NCBI GenBank assembly: GCA_034190875.2
Contig: CM067344.1
Coordinates: forward strand, 74,998,178-75,062,177
Origin: Urechis unicinctus
Taxonomy: Eukaryota > Annelida > Polychaeta > Xenopneusta > Urechidae
Reading direction: 5' to 3'
Length of the DNA: 64,000 nucleotides
In this document: one piece after another, positions 36,001 through 49,440 of the stretch
Layout: the number at the start of each line of letters is the position of its first letter
Numbering within the stretch: position 1 is the stretch's first letter
Made by a program: the position numbers and the translations under genes
The notes under the pieces: model-generated
Database searches by the model: none
Told to the model about the DNA's origin: nothing
Seen by the model: only the letters and a program-made list of their open reading frames with translations

Positions 36001-36018
36001 CGGGGTAAACCGCGGTAA
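27048..36018 (+). CDS. ARMC9: ARMC9 orthologue (LisH and armadillo repeat protein), 24 coding exons
   Basis: ARMC9 acts at the ciliary base/centriole and is a Joubert-syndrome gene in humans. Exons: 27048-27098, 27193-27318, 27421-27585, 27674-27820, 28414-28506, 28623-28641, 28752-28831, 29034-29108, 29201-29328, 29721-29835, 29944-30039, 30195-30285, 30393-30516, 30752-30891, 31111-31187, 31409-31483, 32636-32726, 32842-33029, 33131-33240, 34312-34440, 34909-35048, 35144-35270, 35648-35811, 35939-36018. All junctions are GT-AG and phase-compatible, giving 2,631 nt and 876 aa (human about 818). LisH lies near residues 1-40 ([13 protein letters not shown]); [15 protein letters not shown] near 139-153; [18 protein letters not shown] and a coiled segment near 215-250; ARM region about 330-560 ([58 protein letters not shown]); acidic tract near 568-590; basic Ser/Pro/Arg tail. 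An AG at 27027-27028 suggests a non-coding first exon. Exons 20-24 are less conserved and rest on phase and composition. Confidence 0.94.
28623..28641 (+). other. ARMC9: 19-nt microexon of ARMC9
   Basis: AAAGGTGGATTTGGACAAG, preceded by ATTATCAG and followed by GTAAAT. It joins exon 28414-28506 (phase 0) to exon 28752-28831, which needs phase 1. The product KGGFGQ-D matches the position of KENGQ in human ARMC9 as I recall it. Skipping it would put a stop into the next exon almost at once. Confidence 0.85.
30905..31055. repeat. 22-bp minisatellite in an ARMC9 intron
   Basis: Six to seven copies of CTCATGCACACCACGCTCACAT-type units lie between exons 30752-30891 and 31111-31187. Three open frames run through it purely because of the repeat. 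Confidence 0.92.
31570..31840 (+). repeat. Minisatellite copying an ARMC9 splice acceptor, left part
   Basis: Units of about 55-57 bp carry ATCATATAAATCATAGGAGC, ACACTGTGTGGTG, TTGTCAG and GGGATGG. The last two are the 3' splice site and first bases of ARMC9 exon 32636-32726. About five copies lie here and about three more at 32508-32640. Confidence 0.88.
31842..32499. mobile_element. hAT-like MITE, about 658 bp, inserted in the ARMC9 minisatellite
   Basis: Begins TAGTCAAGGTCCC and ends, inverted, TAGTCTGCGTCCC, so short TIRs are present. CACAGGAGC lies on both sides (31833-31841 and 32500-32508), an 8-9 bp target duplication typical of hAT elements. No transposase frame is present. The duplication overlaps repeat sequence, so its exact length is uncertain. 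Confidence 0.75.
32508..32640 (+). repeat. Minisatellite copying an ARMC9 splice acceptor, right part
   Basis: Continuation of the 31570-31840 array after the MITE. The last unit is the real acceptor and exon start at 32636. Confidence 0.88.
32797..32821. repeat. (TGA)n run at an ARMC9 3' splice site
   Basis: About eight TGA/GAT units lie 21-45 bp before exon 32842-33029, in the place normally taken by the polypyrimidine tract. Confidence 0.85.
33241..34311 (+). other. Largest ARMC9 intron, no other feature seen
   Basis: About 1.07 kb between exons 19 and 20. It contains a short C run near 33901. No repeat or nested gene was recognised. Confidence 0.5.
35310..35632. repeat. Degenerate ATATAA/GTCAGAC minisatellite in an ARMC9 intron
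   Basis: Many imperfect units combining ACCATATATAA, GTCAGAC and TGACATTGAC precede exon 35648-35811. The period is irregular (about 30-35 bp). Confidence 0.65.
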
Positions 36019-36307
36019 TGCCCACCTGGTTGACCTGCAGCTCTCTGTGATATATACTGCTACACCTGTTGTCCATGTTATTGGTGTATCTAATCTACCT
36101 GCATTCTCTCTACCTCCATGCTCAGTCCAAGCACCATCTTGTAGGTGTGCATAGCTGGAGATGTAATCTTGTGGCCTCGAGTAAGTTAGTTATTTATTGA
36201 CGTGCTTTAACATGGACTGACTTCAAACAAAATGACTTATTTATTAGTGTAACCTGTGGTCATTTACTGTTATTGATATAGTATTCAAGATGAATGTTGA
36301 TGAAGTG

Positions 36308-36438
36308 AGGTTGGCCTCTCCATGGGGTGCTAACTCTCTCCTTGGGGTGCTAACTCTCCATGGGGTGCTAACTCTCTCCTTGGGGTGCTAACTCTCCATG
36401 GGGTGCTAACTCTCTCCATGGGGTGCTAACTCTCTCCA
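36308..36438. repeat. Short minisatellite downstream of ARMC9
   Basis: About six copies of a roughly 20-bp unit, CTCCATGGGGTGCTAACTCT or with CTTGGGG, lie just after the ARMC9 stop, possibly within its 3' UTR. Confidence 0.85.
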
Positions 36439-36464
36439 ATGTGCCATCTGGTCATCTTACTAGT

Positions 36465-36470
36465 AATAAA
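36465..36470 (+). terminator. Candidate polyadenylation signal of ARMC9
   Basis: AATAAA about 450 bp after the stop codon at 36018. It is the first clear one on this strand after the stop. Confidence 0.4.
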
Positions 36471-36847
36471 CATACGTTTCCTTGGATATCTTACCAAAGG
36501 GTGTTTTTTTACTTCACTATCTTTCCATAAAACTAATTATTGTATTTTATCGTGTATAAATTTTGGACACATTTTGAATCAAAAGAGGGGGTATGACGTT
36601 TTCATGCGGTGTATGAATCGAACGAACAGAAACATTTAAGTATCAATACTGATCTATCCCGGGGTGGTGGTGGGGGTGGGGGGGGTGTTATGTGAACGTT
36701 ATGATGGATAACGATTACATGTTGTCAGCGGACGGTTATTAATATTTTTTATAGGCTATTGCATTTCTCGGGTTAATTTTCTTAAAATTTGGACTGATAC
36801 CAAGATTTTTCGACCTTAGGCGCTTTACCAAACGATATGTACTCAAG

Positions 36848-37513
36848 CAGTTGGCAATTGAATTAAGCTACAAAATGGTGTAAATCTTTTGAAGATCGAA
36901 CACTAATCCCCGGAGATATTCGGATATTATATTTTCACATTCTGAATGACCTTGACCTCAAATAAAGGTCAACAAAAAGAGTCTGGGTTCTGCGCAACAT
37001 TGTTACCGACCTTTTAAAAAAACAATTCGAAATTTCAATAAGAATTGCGACCTGCCAAAAAAAGTTAACAAACAAACAAGAATTCAATTTATCAAATGTA
37101 TTCCGTACCGAAAGTGATTGTGTTTTCAGCTTTCAGAAAATGTTATGTTTTTTTAGATCGGACCATAATTGGCTTGTTAATTACACATTGAAATAAGTTT
37201 ACCGATTTTTGTTACAAGAAATTGTCGATGTACTTGTATCTTTTTTTAAATGCACTATTTACAATTACATATATTCAGAAAAAGTTTGCAATTGAATGAA
37301 ACTTCCAGAATATGTAAATATTGTAAAGATCGAACATTAATCCCTGGATATATTTGGGATTTTAGATTTCCACATTTTCGATGACCTTAACCTTATAGTT
37401 TGTGGTCAAGGTCAACAAAAATAGTCTGCGTTCTGTGCAACATTGTTACCGACCTTATAAAAAACTTTCGAAATTTCAAAAAAAAAATTCTACCTGAATC
37501 GCCTGTCAAAAAA
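36848..37513. repeat. Pair of diverged direct repeats about 434 bp apart
   Basis: 36848-37065 and 37282-37513 share in order TTG(C/G)CAATTGAAT, AAGATCGAACA(C/T)TAATCCC, GTCAACAAAAA, GCAACATTGTTACCGACCTT and CGAAATTTCAA. This may be an old tandem duplication or two copies of one element. No coding content. Confidence 0.75.
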
Positions 37514-37544
37514 TACTGTGAGCCTCCGCATACTTTATTTTTAA

Positions 37545-38290
37545 GACCTACACCATAGACGAGCTGTATACTTCGAGGTACAGTATGCTCGAAATCAAGA
37601 CACATCAATTGTGCACATATGAAATGTTCGTATCAACATGTTATCTTGTGCATACAGATTTCGACATTGACGATATATGTCTTTGTCATCTGTTAAATCA
37701 TCAGTGAATCTGGACCAAGATATTTAGTTCCAATAACATTTTTCCCTAACACACCATACAGGTAAAAATCTGGAAAGGCTAGTTTCATATCATCTTTACG
37801 TCTGATTATCATTGAATTACACTTCTTTTGAATTATAGCTAATGTCAAATCCCATCCCAAAATCAGTACATAGTGCAAGCAAAGTTTGTAAACAAGCACT
37901 ATATGGACAAAATGCCTCGAGGTCATCAGCATACATTAGGTGGTTGATAAGCTCAGAACCGACCATACAACCAGTTTTAAATGCATTTAATTTAACAGAC
38001 AGAGCATCCGTTCACAAGATGAATAGAAAGGGTGACTGTATGCCTCCTTGTCTGACACCATTGTTAAATGAAAAGGTTCTGAGAGAATATTGCCCAATTT
38101 AACCACCATATTCTGGTGAGCATACCACTATATTAATATCCTAATGAGGTAATTTGGTACTCTACATCGAGACATTTTAAGAAATAACGTCTTGTGATTG
38201 ATTCTATCAAAAGCTTTTGAAGCATCTAGAAAACATACAAGTGCAATGGAGCCTATGCTACGATAGTTAGCACAAATCTCTTCCAAGGAG
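37545..38290 (-). mobile_element. LINE (non-LTR) reverse transcriptase remnant
   Basis: In minus-strand order and with frame changes: CFLDASKAFDRINHKTLF (RT motif with catalytic Asp) near 38230-38170; NGVRQGGIQSPFLFIL near 38075-38025; SELINHLMYADDLEAF (YADD box) near 37960-37910; DLTDDKDIYRQCR with LYAQ near 37700-37630; YCTSKYTARLWC near 37570-37550. Several in-frame stops show it is dead. The high-coordinate end stops abruptly at a minisatellite and the low end is truncated. No UTRs or poly(A) were found. Confidence 0.88.
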
Positions 38291-38400
38291 TATCATCAAG
38301 GTGCATTTCGTCAGGAGTGTCATCAAGGTGCATTTTGTCAGGAGTGTCATCAAGGTGCATTTCGTCAGGAGTGTCATCAAGGTGCATTTCGTCAGGAGTC
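38288..38400. repeat. 27-bp minisatellite, about four units
   Basis: GTGTCATCAAGGTGCATTTC plus GTCAGGA, four near-identical copies directly abutting the LINE remnant. Confidence 0.9.
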
Positions 38401-39180
38401 AACAATATTATGCACGGAAAGATTCACTGACAGATATCCGATTACTTTTGGAAATATTGTCCGTTAAGTCTAACCAAAGCTGCGCCTTGGCTTTAGTTCA
38501 TGACCTTTGTAAATTTCCGTTGCTTATTTCTGATGATATGAATTATTGCTATACATCGTCTGCCTAATATCATTTTGATGTTTATTATGATATAGTGACG
38601 TGTTCCTCATTCCATGAAAGGGGTCGTTAGAGAAATAAAATTTCACCTCATCTTATCTATCTTAAATTGGCAACTCGTTTGCAAATGTTTGTCACCGACT
38701 GGTTTTCACGGCATCGATATCGACCACTTATTAATGATTTGATGTGCTCAACCTCGAAAATCGGTATCATCGAATCATATAAGTAACTATATATACAAAA
38801 ACGGAGTTATAATGCTCAACAATCACGTCTGAAATCAAGAACGTCATATCGTACGCGTGATGCATACGTCATGATTTCTATTTAAAACGAATCATTATGA
38901 TTTCAAGCCGACTTTTCAAACGTCATAACGAATTAAGCGCGATTTTGGTTGAAATCCGTTGGTGGATGCGGATCGTGGATCTTTTTGAGGGTAACTTCGT
39001 ACACACTCTACCGGACATTCAATAGTTCAAGTATTTTATACCGCTGCTATTGTATCGCTATTTTTCGGTTATTTGGACGAGGCCAACTTTGGTGTAATGG
39101 TGTTATTAATTAATCGGGCAGTTGACAGACAACTCAACGGAAAAAAGACTAGATTTGAAATTTAATCAGAGTAAGACGGT
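38401..39180. other. AT-rich intergenic sequence, nothing recognised
   Basis: No domain-bearing frame, RNA gene or repeat was noted. Confidence 0.35.
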
Positions 39181-39182
39181 AA

Positions 39183-39800
39183 CATGGCTTCACTAACACA
39201 GGAACATAGCTTCACTGACACAGGAACATGGCTTCACTAACACAGGAACATGGCTTCATTGACACAGGAACATGGCTTCACTGACACAGGAACATGGCTT
39301 CACTGACAATGGAGCATAACTTCACTGACACAGGAACATGGCTTCATTGACACAGGAACATGACTTCACTAACACAGGAACATGGATTCACTAACACAGG
39401 AACATGGCTTCATTGACAATGGAGCATAACTTCACTGACACAGGAACATGGCTTCACTGACACAGGAACATGACTTCACTAACACAGGAACATGGATTCA
39501 CTAACACAGGAACATGGCTTCATTGACACAGGAACATGGCTTCACTGACACAGGAACATGGCTTCACTGACACAGGAACATGGCTTCACTGACACAGGAA
39601 CATGGCTTCACTGACACAGGAACATGACTTCACTGACACAGGAACATGGATTCACTGACACAGGAACATGGCTTCACTGACACAGGAACATGGCTTCATT
39701 GACACAGGAACATGGCTTCATTGACACAGGAACATGGCTTCACTGACACAGGAACATGGCTTCACTGACACAGGAACATGGTTTCACTGACACGGGAATG
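39183..39800. repeat. 22-bp minisatellite
   Basis: About 28 copies of CATGGCTTCACTGACACAGG plus AA, with substitutions (GACTTC, GATTCA, CTAACAC) and a few units of the form GACAATGGAGCATAA. Confidence 0.95.
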
Positions 39801-42800
39801 TGACCCTTCTGGCGCTACACGCAGCACACGCAGCAGAAAACTTGGCAACTGAATTCACGAGATATCTCGGCATTGAAAGTAAACAATGAGTCCATGTCAA
39901 TAAGCACATATGCAGCCAACAAAACACGTGGGTATTGACTCATACCTGAGTATATGTATCTGACAATATTTGGCTGTACACAGCGTTTATCTTTAAGCAT
40001 GGTGTTGTTACACACTAATTTCCCTGGTATATCGCTTTGCTTAACCATTCGTCCGTGCATTGACCTGGTACGCTGGTTGATGTCACGTGACTCATTCGGC
40101 TCAGATGTGATGAGTATGGTGCAGGTGGTTACATAACGCCGTCAGACAGGTATATGATATGATACAAGAGATGACACATGGGTCGATATGTGATATCAGG
40201 CTTATCAATGTATCACACGGCCAGATAAGACCACTTGGATCTTACCACGTAGATTACAAATCATCCCATAGCTCTCACCTTCCCTGGTACCTCAATCAGG
40301 CAGGCACACCTGTGTTTCCTTGGAGAGTCACGAAGGGCTCTCATCGGCGGCAATATTCGAGAGCTATAAGCGGTGTGAAGCTTTCATGGACGCGGAGATA
40401 AAGCACTCCCTTTTATAATCGTTGCTTGGAAACGTTTTATTGAATCTTATTGCATCGTGGTATGTTCGAAGATTTACTAAGACACGCACTAACTATTTTA
40501 CATTATTTATAGCCAGAGTATATTCTTAGCTTCCAAAATGTCTCCATCTTTTTCTTTCTCAAGCAAATGGTCCCTAGGATGGGGGATCTCCCCGTGTGAA
40601 GGTTAGCAGGGAGGGTCGCTAATATGGGTCGGTTTTGGGGAATATTGATATAAGATTGGGTCGGTACTGAGACTACCAGGTATTTTAAATGGTGAAGCAG
40701 ATCAATTGGCCGGTCAGAGGAAGACATAGCCAAACATTCTCCGCCTCTGACAGCGTCCGTGCCGTTTGGTATATGGACGGGTCCCTAATCCTCACGTTGG
40801 GTTGGTCTAGATATGGGTCGTATTTTTTTGCCCCATGGAGGTTCATTCCTACCCTTTTTCTAGAAGAGAACCCCCCCCCCCCCCCTCCACACCTCCACCC
40901 CACGGCAAATGGCGAGCTTACAGTTATATGCATGACTCAATGTACAGCAGCCGCTGTACAGACTCTCATATGAAAAAAACCAGCACGCTGTGACATTTTC
41001 ATGCGAATATATGTGTTCTAACCTGCCCGTAACACGGGGCAATTTATTCCTTGAAGTCTGCGCAAGGTTTCCGGCATACGATGATATTGTGAGCACCGCG
41101 GAGTCTTCTTACAGACGGTTCACTGTTGACATATATCGCAGTGCCACGGAATTACCTATTCAACAAACCGACCAAGTCAAATCTTCCGTCCGAGCCTTTC
41201 CCAAGCTATGGCAGAAATGCGACTTTCGACTTGCTCATGGAACGAAACGTTGCCAAGTTGGCGTTAATGTGGCTCTCATTCAGCAAGTATAGGTTTTGTT
41301 CATATTGCCTTCAGAACCTACATATTCACGATCACTATAGCTAATGAATGGAGGATATTAAGCGCCCTGTTGCGATATGGCCCAGTCATATCCGTGGATT
41401 GTTTTGGTTGATAAAATCGTGCTATAGATAATATGGGTCGGCTCAAACAGAGCGAGAATCAGAGCGATTCGAACTCAGCGCTGGCTTACTCGACATGATA
41501 ATTTGAAAGGACACATATCCTGGTATCATGAAATTGCTTTCATGGAAACGGGCCCCAAGTATCAAGCCCCACCACCCCACATCAACCCTTAGTCTCACTC
41601 GTCAACGTCTCCCCTCCCCTACAACACCCAACCCCCCCCCCCCCCCCCCACCTCTGACCTCCACCCACTTACCGCTCATGCGCTGTTATACGTGAAATAC
41701 AACCGGCGCTGTTAGGTTACCCCATCAAGAGTTATTGGTCTGTTGTCGAGTCGTTGGTAACCTCTCGACAGACACCCAGCCTAGTTTTACACCACCTGCA
41801 GCACCGTACCCCCAGCCCCATCCGACACCTTCCAACACACTTGCAGGACAACCCAGGTTGTCAAGTTCCCAGTACTCTCCGTCTATGGGAGAATGTTCGT
41901 CCATCTTCACAGCGCAGGTATGCGCCATTAAGCGACCACCAAACCTAGTTGCCGACATATTTATACACTTATTGTGTACTTCATCCGTATGACATTAAGT
42001 AATCGTAAAACAGCGGCCCTCAGCCAAGCTACGCACAAGTATCTATCGTACATACCTTCCTCCACGCGCACACATGAATCGCGTTAAGATGAACACAGCA
42101 ATTTGGGGCATTCCGTAATCCAGCATGCGTTGTGCTTATAAATGGGCGTACTTTAGCCGCTTTGTGGTATTTCTTTATGTGTTTAGAAATTTTGACAGTT
42201 GCTGGAAAATCGGAAAATTGATATCTCCCCCCGCTGAACCCGGAACATCAAACGTTTTGATGCGGTAGATTATTGTTCAGGTGTGAGGCGGAATCGTTAT
42301 AATTGGTGGTGGCCTGTTGGCTAGTTCCATCAGTGGTTGAAAACGCATGTGGCTCTTCCTGTAACCAGACTGAACGGGATGTCATTTGGGGTCGACACCC
42401 GTTCCCGTAATCTGCTGTTCTTGCACACATTATGCGGGATATTCCCTTCTTGAGACGAACCATCCCAAGCTATGATGGTGTATTTGTGTACTTTCGCACG
42501 ACTGAGAGGGACGTCAAATAGATCCCCGACCTCCACACCCAATTATCTCAGGGCACGACGCGCGAAAATTATCTGTATACCGGAGATAATTAATCAAAGT
42601 AAATATATAATGCCTTAAGAACGATCTCATTATAGATAGAATAAATGAACTTCAGACTTTGAGGGAACTGTTCCTCATTTTCTGCCTAAGATAATCACAG
42701 AATCAATCAGATTTTGTTGTAATTCTTGACAAAAGCATTTCTTGGAACGTGTAGATCTGAGAAAATGATTCATTGTTTAGTCAATCAATTTCACCGACTG

Positions 42801-42980
42801 CTGACCGTGGATTTAAACCCAGATCGACAGATCTGATGCAAACTGGGTAGCGGAAAAAGTGTTTAAAATGATCATTCTGGACTTTTGTGAAGAACCTGTC
42901 ATACCCGGATTTTTTGGTATTAATATAGTCTTTGCAAATTTTGCTCTGGGTTGGGTAAAGCAGAGCCCAATATTTGGATG
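39801..42980. other. Intergenic sequence with C-rich tracts, no gene recognised
   Basis: Contains C homopolymers at about 40870-40885 and 41632-41649. Around 40590-40885 there are repeated TATGGGTCG/TTGGGTCGG motifs and a C-rich right end, reminiscent in layout of the 23002-23293 element. Open frames at 41735-41992 and 40689-40973 have no domain. Confidence 0.35.
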
Positions 42981-42984
42981 AGGA

Positions 42985-44430
42985 CGATGGATGTGCCATG
43001 ATGAAGCTGCTGATACTGGTCAGCTTATAGTTAGCTCAACACTGATGGCTCACTGTAACGTACAACAAGTAACTCTCCTTATTGGGGCTCGACGTTCCGT
43101 TCTGTTCCAGCGCACCGCGGTGAAATTACGGTAAATCTGGTCTATTGGACCAGTTATAAATATGTCGGCTTAAGTAAAGGACTAGAAGCGTTTTGACGTC
43201 AGCGGCAACATTGCGTTATCTTAGGATAAAAAACCCTCATCGCTTTGAAAAGAGAGTGACAGTTATAACAACAGAACAGGAAGCATTTCTAGGATCATTT
43301 TGCGGAGAGGAAGAGCGCGATGTTATTTGTGGTTTGTGTTGACTATTGCGACGTTGAAACTGAAGTTCAGATCAACCATTTCCTCTTGGGACATATCAGC
43401 GATGTCATTGTCGAATTAATTCATTGAGAGAATAGTTAAACATATTGGTGTTTTGGATTTAAGATAATCCACTGGCGTTTATTTTGTTATCAATGATTTT
43501 ACATTTACCTTGAAATATGGTCAGTGTAATAGGAATAAATCTGTGGTATTCTTATTATTTTCGCTTCTACTTTTCAACCATATATAGACAAATATCTACG
43601 ATGATCGGTTATCCCCCTTAGTTTGAGAAATACATAGAAAAGCTCAAATGTAGGTAAATAGACCGTCTTTTATTACGTTTAATCGAAAATAGCATATGTA
43701 TGTAATATGAGCAAGCCCGTCTTCCTAAGTGAATCCTGTTTCGACGAGCAACTAAGCCAACATTAACGAGGGCAAAAACCTAGTCATCTTATATTTGAAG
43801 ATACTTTTCATATCAGCTGATGACGCTGGGAAGAAGCTCCAAACACGTCTCGATGTCTCACAGTAACCAACAAACATCATTTCCGGTAGCTCGATAATGC
43901 AGCGAACCAGCGTCATATTGGGCCATTTAGCGTCATATTGGGCCATTTAGCGTCACCGCATGTAGCACAAACCCGAATAACCAACGCCCTTCACTTCTCT
44001 GTGTCAGTTGCCACCTACATGCGCATCGCACCCCGGCTACACCCGTCCACAAATCGTCTTACAACAAGACATCGGTCGGCTTAATGCAATTCCGGTATTA
44101 TTTAGGGGGACAAAGTGTGCTGTATGGATGCCCTAGAACCGTGTCACGCGGGGGAGTATCACATGTTACGTGTCATTGATCTTAGGTTCGGTATTAGTGG
44201 TTAGTTTTACTTGTAATGAATACACGGGGTTGTCTATATATTATTAGTCTACATATCCCTGCATTCACAATCTGGTTGTGTCATGTGCCTGGAAAACCGC
44301 AAACACGCAATGACACAACTTCAAAGGTACCACCTCGCAATGGCACAAAAGGACAGGCTACAAGAGAACAGATGAAAACCGTCAGCATTCTGCAAGAGGA
44401 TATGCCATGCAGTGTATCCCTTTAACTGTT
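42985..44430 (+). repeat. Segmental repeat block A, copy 1
   Basis: Shares ordered islands with 49440-51100 and 57650-58690: GCTGATACTGGTCAGCTT, TTCCAGCGCACCGCGGTGAA, AAAGCTCAAATGTAGGTAAAT, AAGTGAATCC with GAGCAACT, GCTCCAAACACG, the CCAGCGTCAT end, and ACATCGGTCGGCTTAATGCA. No gene is evident; the island order suggests an old segmental duplication. Confidence 0.75.
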
Positions 44431-44579
44431 ATAAATAAATACAAATGCATGTGCTCGGAGTTAACAATATCCATAAAAAATAATAATTGAATAGCCACAA
44501 TCGCAAAATGAGAACAATATAATAAAAACAGTGAAACCAGCAGATTATTCTGTCACATCAGTTAGAATCCACAGAGGAT

Positions 44580-45835
44580 CCACCTTATACCACCACTACA
44601 GTACAACTATTACCTAATACCACCACTACAGTACAACTATTACCTAAAACCAACTATTACTTTATACTACCACTACAGTACAACTATCACCATATACCAC
44701 CACTACAGTACAACTATTACCTTATACCACCACTGTAGTACAACTATTACTTTATACCACCACTGTAGTACAACTATTACTTTATACTACCACTACAGTA
44801 CAACTATTACCTTATACCACCACTACAGTACAACTATTACTTTATACCACCACTGTAGTACAGCTATTACTTTATACTACCACTACAGTACGACTATTAC
44901 CTAATACCACCACTACAGTACAACTGTTACTTTATACCACCACTGTAGTACAACTATTACTTTATACCACCACTGTAGTACAACTATTACTTTATACTAC
45001 CACTACAGTACAACTATTACTTTATACCACCACTACAGTACAACTATTACTTTATACCACCACTGTAGTACAACTATTACTTTATACCACCACTGTAGTA
45101 CAACTATTACTTTATACCACCACTGTAGTACAACTATTACTTTATACCACCACTACATTACAACTATTACCTTATACCACCACTACAGTACAACTATTAC
45201 TGTATACCACCACTGTAGTACAACTATTACTTTATACTACCACTACATTACAACTATTACCTTATACCACCACTACATTACAACTATTACTGTATACCAC
45301 CACTGTAGTACAACTATTACCTTATACCACCACTACAGTACAACTATTACCTTATACCACCACTACATTACAACTATTACTGTATACCACCACTGTAGTA
45401 CAACTATTACCTTATACCACCACTACAGTACAACTATTACCTTATACCACCACTACATTACAACTATTACTTTATACCACCACTGTAGTACAACTATTAC
45501 TTTATACTACCACTACAGTACAACTATTACTTTATACCACCACTGTAGCACAACTATTACTTTATACTACCACTACAGTACGACTATTACCTAATACCAC
45601 CACTACAGTACAACTATTACTTTATACCACCACTGTAGTACAACTATTACTTTATACCACCACTGAAGTACAACTATTACTTTATACTACCACTACAGTA
45701 CAACTTTTACCTTATACCACCACTACATTACAACTATTACCTTATACTACCACTACAGTACAACTATTACCTTATACCACCACTATAGTACAACTATTAC
45801 CTTATACCACCACTACAGTACAACTATCTACCTCC
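44580..45835. repeat. 30-bp satellite array 1 (CTTATACCACCACTACAGTA type)
   Basis: About 41 units of exactly 30 bp, with variants TTTATA/CTTATA, ACAGTA/GTAGTA/ACATTA and CCACCAC/CTACCAC. The 30-bp spacing is visible as one constant phase across dozens of lines. Confidence 0.95.
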
Positions 45836-46107
45836 ATATATATGAGGATGATGCACAGGCCAGATTAAAAGAATGCATCTGACATATAAGATCTTGAATG
45901 GCAAATAATTTTCTAAAACTAGATGAAGATAATACTGTGATACTATTTTTCGCATCTCGGTACAAATGCCAGCCGTCGTTTGGCCCAGCTAATATTGGCG
46001 GTATGACTGTATCTACATCAGAAACAGCCAGAAACCTCGGTGTTCTGATGGACTCTCCGATGAAATCAACTCAATCTCTCTTTCATCAGATCAGAAGATT
46101 AGCATAA
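45835..46107 (+). mobile_element. LINE reverse transcriptase fragment inside the satellite
   Basis: Reads DDAQARLKECI-stop-HIRS-stop-MANNFLKLDEDNT, then IGGMTVSTSETARNLGVLMD and FHQIRRLA. This order (NNFLKLN-D-KT, GG, RNLGV-D, FH-LRRI) is the C-terminal part of a non-LTR RT. Two stops and a short deletion show decay. It sits precisely between two related 30-bp arrays. Confidence 0.85.
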
Positions 46108-46910
46108 GAATATCACCATTACAGTACAGCTACCTCCTTATATCACAATTACAGGACAACTACCTCTTTATACCACCATTACAATCCAGCTACCACCTTA
46201 TATCACAATTACAGTTCATATACCTCCTTATACCACCATTACAGTACATCTACCTCCTTATACCACCATTACAGTACAGCTACCACCTTATATCACCATT
46301 ACAGTACAGCTACCACCTTATATCACCATTACAATCCAGCTACCTCCTTATAACACCATTACAGTTCATATACCTCCTTATACCACCATTACAGTACATC
46401 TACCTCCTTATACCACCATTACAGTACAGCTACCACCTTATACCACCATTACAGTACATCTACCTCCTTATATCACCATTACAATCCAGCTACCTCCTTA
46501 TATCACCATTACAATCCAGCTACCACCTTATATCACTATTACAATCCAGCTACCTCCTTATATCACCATTACAATCCAGCTACCTCCTTATACCACCATT
46601 ACAGTACAGCTACCACCTTATATCACCATTACAATCCGGCTACCACCTTATACCAAAATTACAATCCAGCTACCTCCTTATACCACCATTACAGTACAGC
46701 TACCTCCTTATACCACCATTACAGTACAGCTACCACCTTATATCACCATTACAATCCGGCTACCACCTTATACCAAAATTACAATCCAGCTACCTCCTTA
46801 TACCACCATTACAGTACAGCTACCACCTTATATCACCATTACAGTACAGCTACCACCTTATACCACCGCAACAGCACTTCTACCACCTCAGACTACCACT
46901 ACAGTACACC
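46105..46910. repeat. 30-bp satellite array 2 (CTTATATCACCATTACAGTA type)
   Basis: About 27 units of 30 bp, consensus TACCACCATTACAGTACAGC plus TACCACCTTA, with CAATCCAGC variants. Related in sequence and phase to array 1. Confidence 0.95.
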
Positions 46911-47059
46911 TACTATCATAATCACTCACATGATAACCTCTGCCTTGTCAAGTCAGAAGTAAAGTATACTCAATAGCTTCTGGTTTATCCTCACTCGTAG
47001 TATGTAGGTTTATTGGTTTTCAATAATCACATTTTACTTTTCACATAAGCTGGTTGGTA

Positions 47060-47215
47060 CATTGTGTTTCCTGCTCCATTTGCCGGATCACCGCGTCATC
47101 TTTTCCGTTGCATGTTGTCACGTGACGACTCGTACTCCTAACGCCATCAGTCACTACCCCGTCGCAACCAGCTAAGGGTGTTCTTTTATATTTGCAGTCA
47201 TGCCCAACACCCCCC
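47060..47215. repeat. Segmental repeat block B, copy 1
   Basis: GCATGTTGTCACGTGAC with CGACTCGTACTCC, CAACCAGCT and TTTGCAGTCAT, ending in a C run. Partner copies are at 54175-54350 and 60755-60860. Confidence 0.7.
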
Positions 47216-47981
47216 CCCCCCCACCCCCGGCATCGCGGTTCAAATCTGCTCCATTTCCGTTGATGAAGGCAAACATAGTCTCCGTTTCCACACTCCGCAT
47301 ACATAAAGCATGCTATGCTATGGTACTCGTGCCGCAAAACTGAGCTATGTGGACGAGGACGAAATACGAAAGCAAATCAATGGCACTTGGGTTCAAGGTC
47401 ACGTGATTAGCTAAGCGTAACTAGATGACAAAACAAACCATCTTATTATGCCGTTAGTGAGCGAAGCGGAGTTTTTTGACAGACGCTGAGTGGGGTTTGC
47501 GGGGTTTGGTGGGTGAGGGAGTGGTGGGGGTGGTAGGGCATGATGGTACGCAGTACAGTTAATACCGACATAGCAGCAATAAGTGATATAGAGGTCTATT
47601 CGATGGAACAGCTGCGTTCTCTTAGGTGCTGTACTTGGTACCTGTATGTTATTTTCTGTTTTTTACTCATGGTGCACTAGATAGAGTAAAATAGAATGTA
47701 ACAACATAGGTTAACAGAACCCTTTGATTCTGGTGATGCTGACAATGTATTCGTAATGAACGGACAAAACCAGCCCATATGCTGTTGTCAGATCTTTTGA
47801 ATGCGGTTCATTGAAGATGTTCGTGATGTAATGGTCCATGGAGCATGCCAATTAGCTGTAACTGAGGTAGAGAGAATAACACTCATCATATTTTCAGTCA
47901 CAAAAAAGACTGGTTTTTTTTATACCACATTATTCGGTGGTATGACAGATAATTGTGTGGAAAATCCCCTGGATATGCCCG

Positions 47982-49439
<1,458 letters not shown>

Positions 49440-49440
<1 letters not shown>

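Noticed and set aside
41735..41992. Pro-rich open frames near a C homopolymer
   Set aside because: Low-complexity translation; two overlapping frames look equally open and no splice structure could be built.
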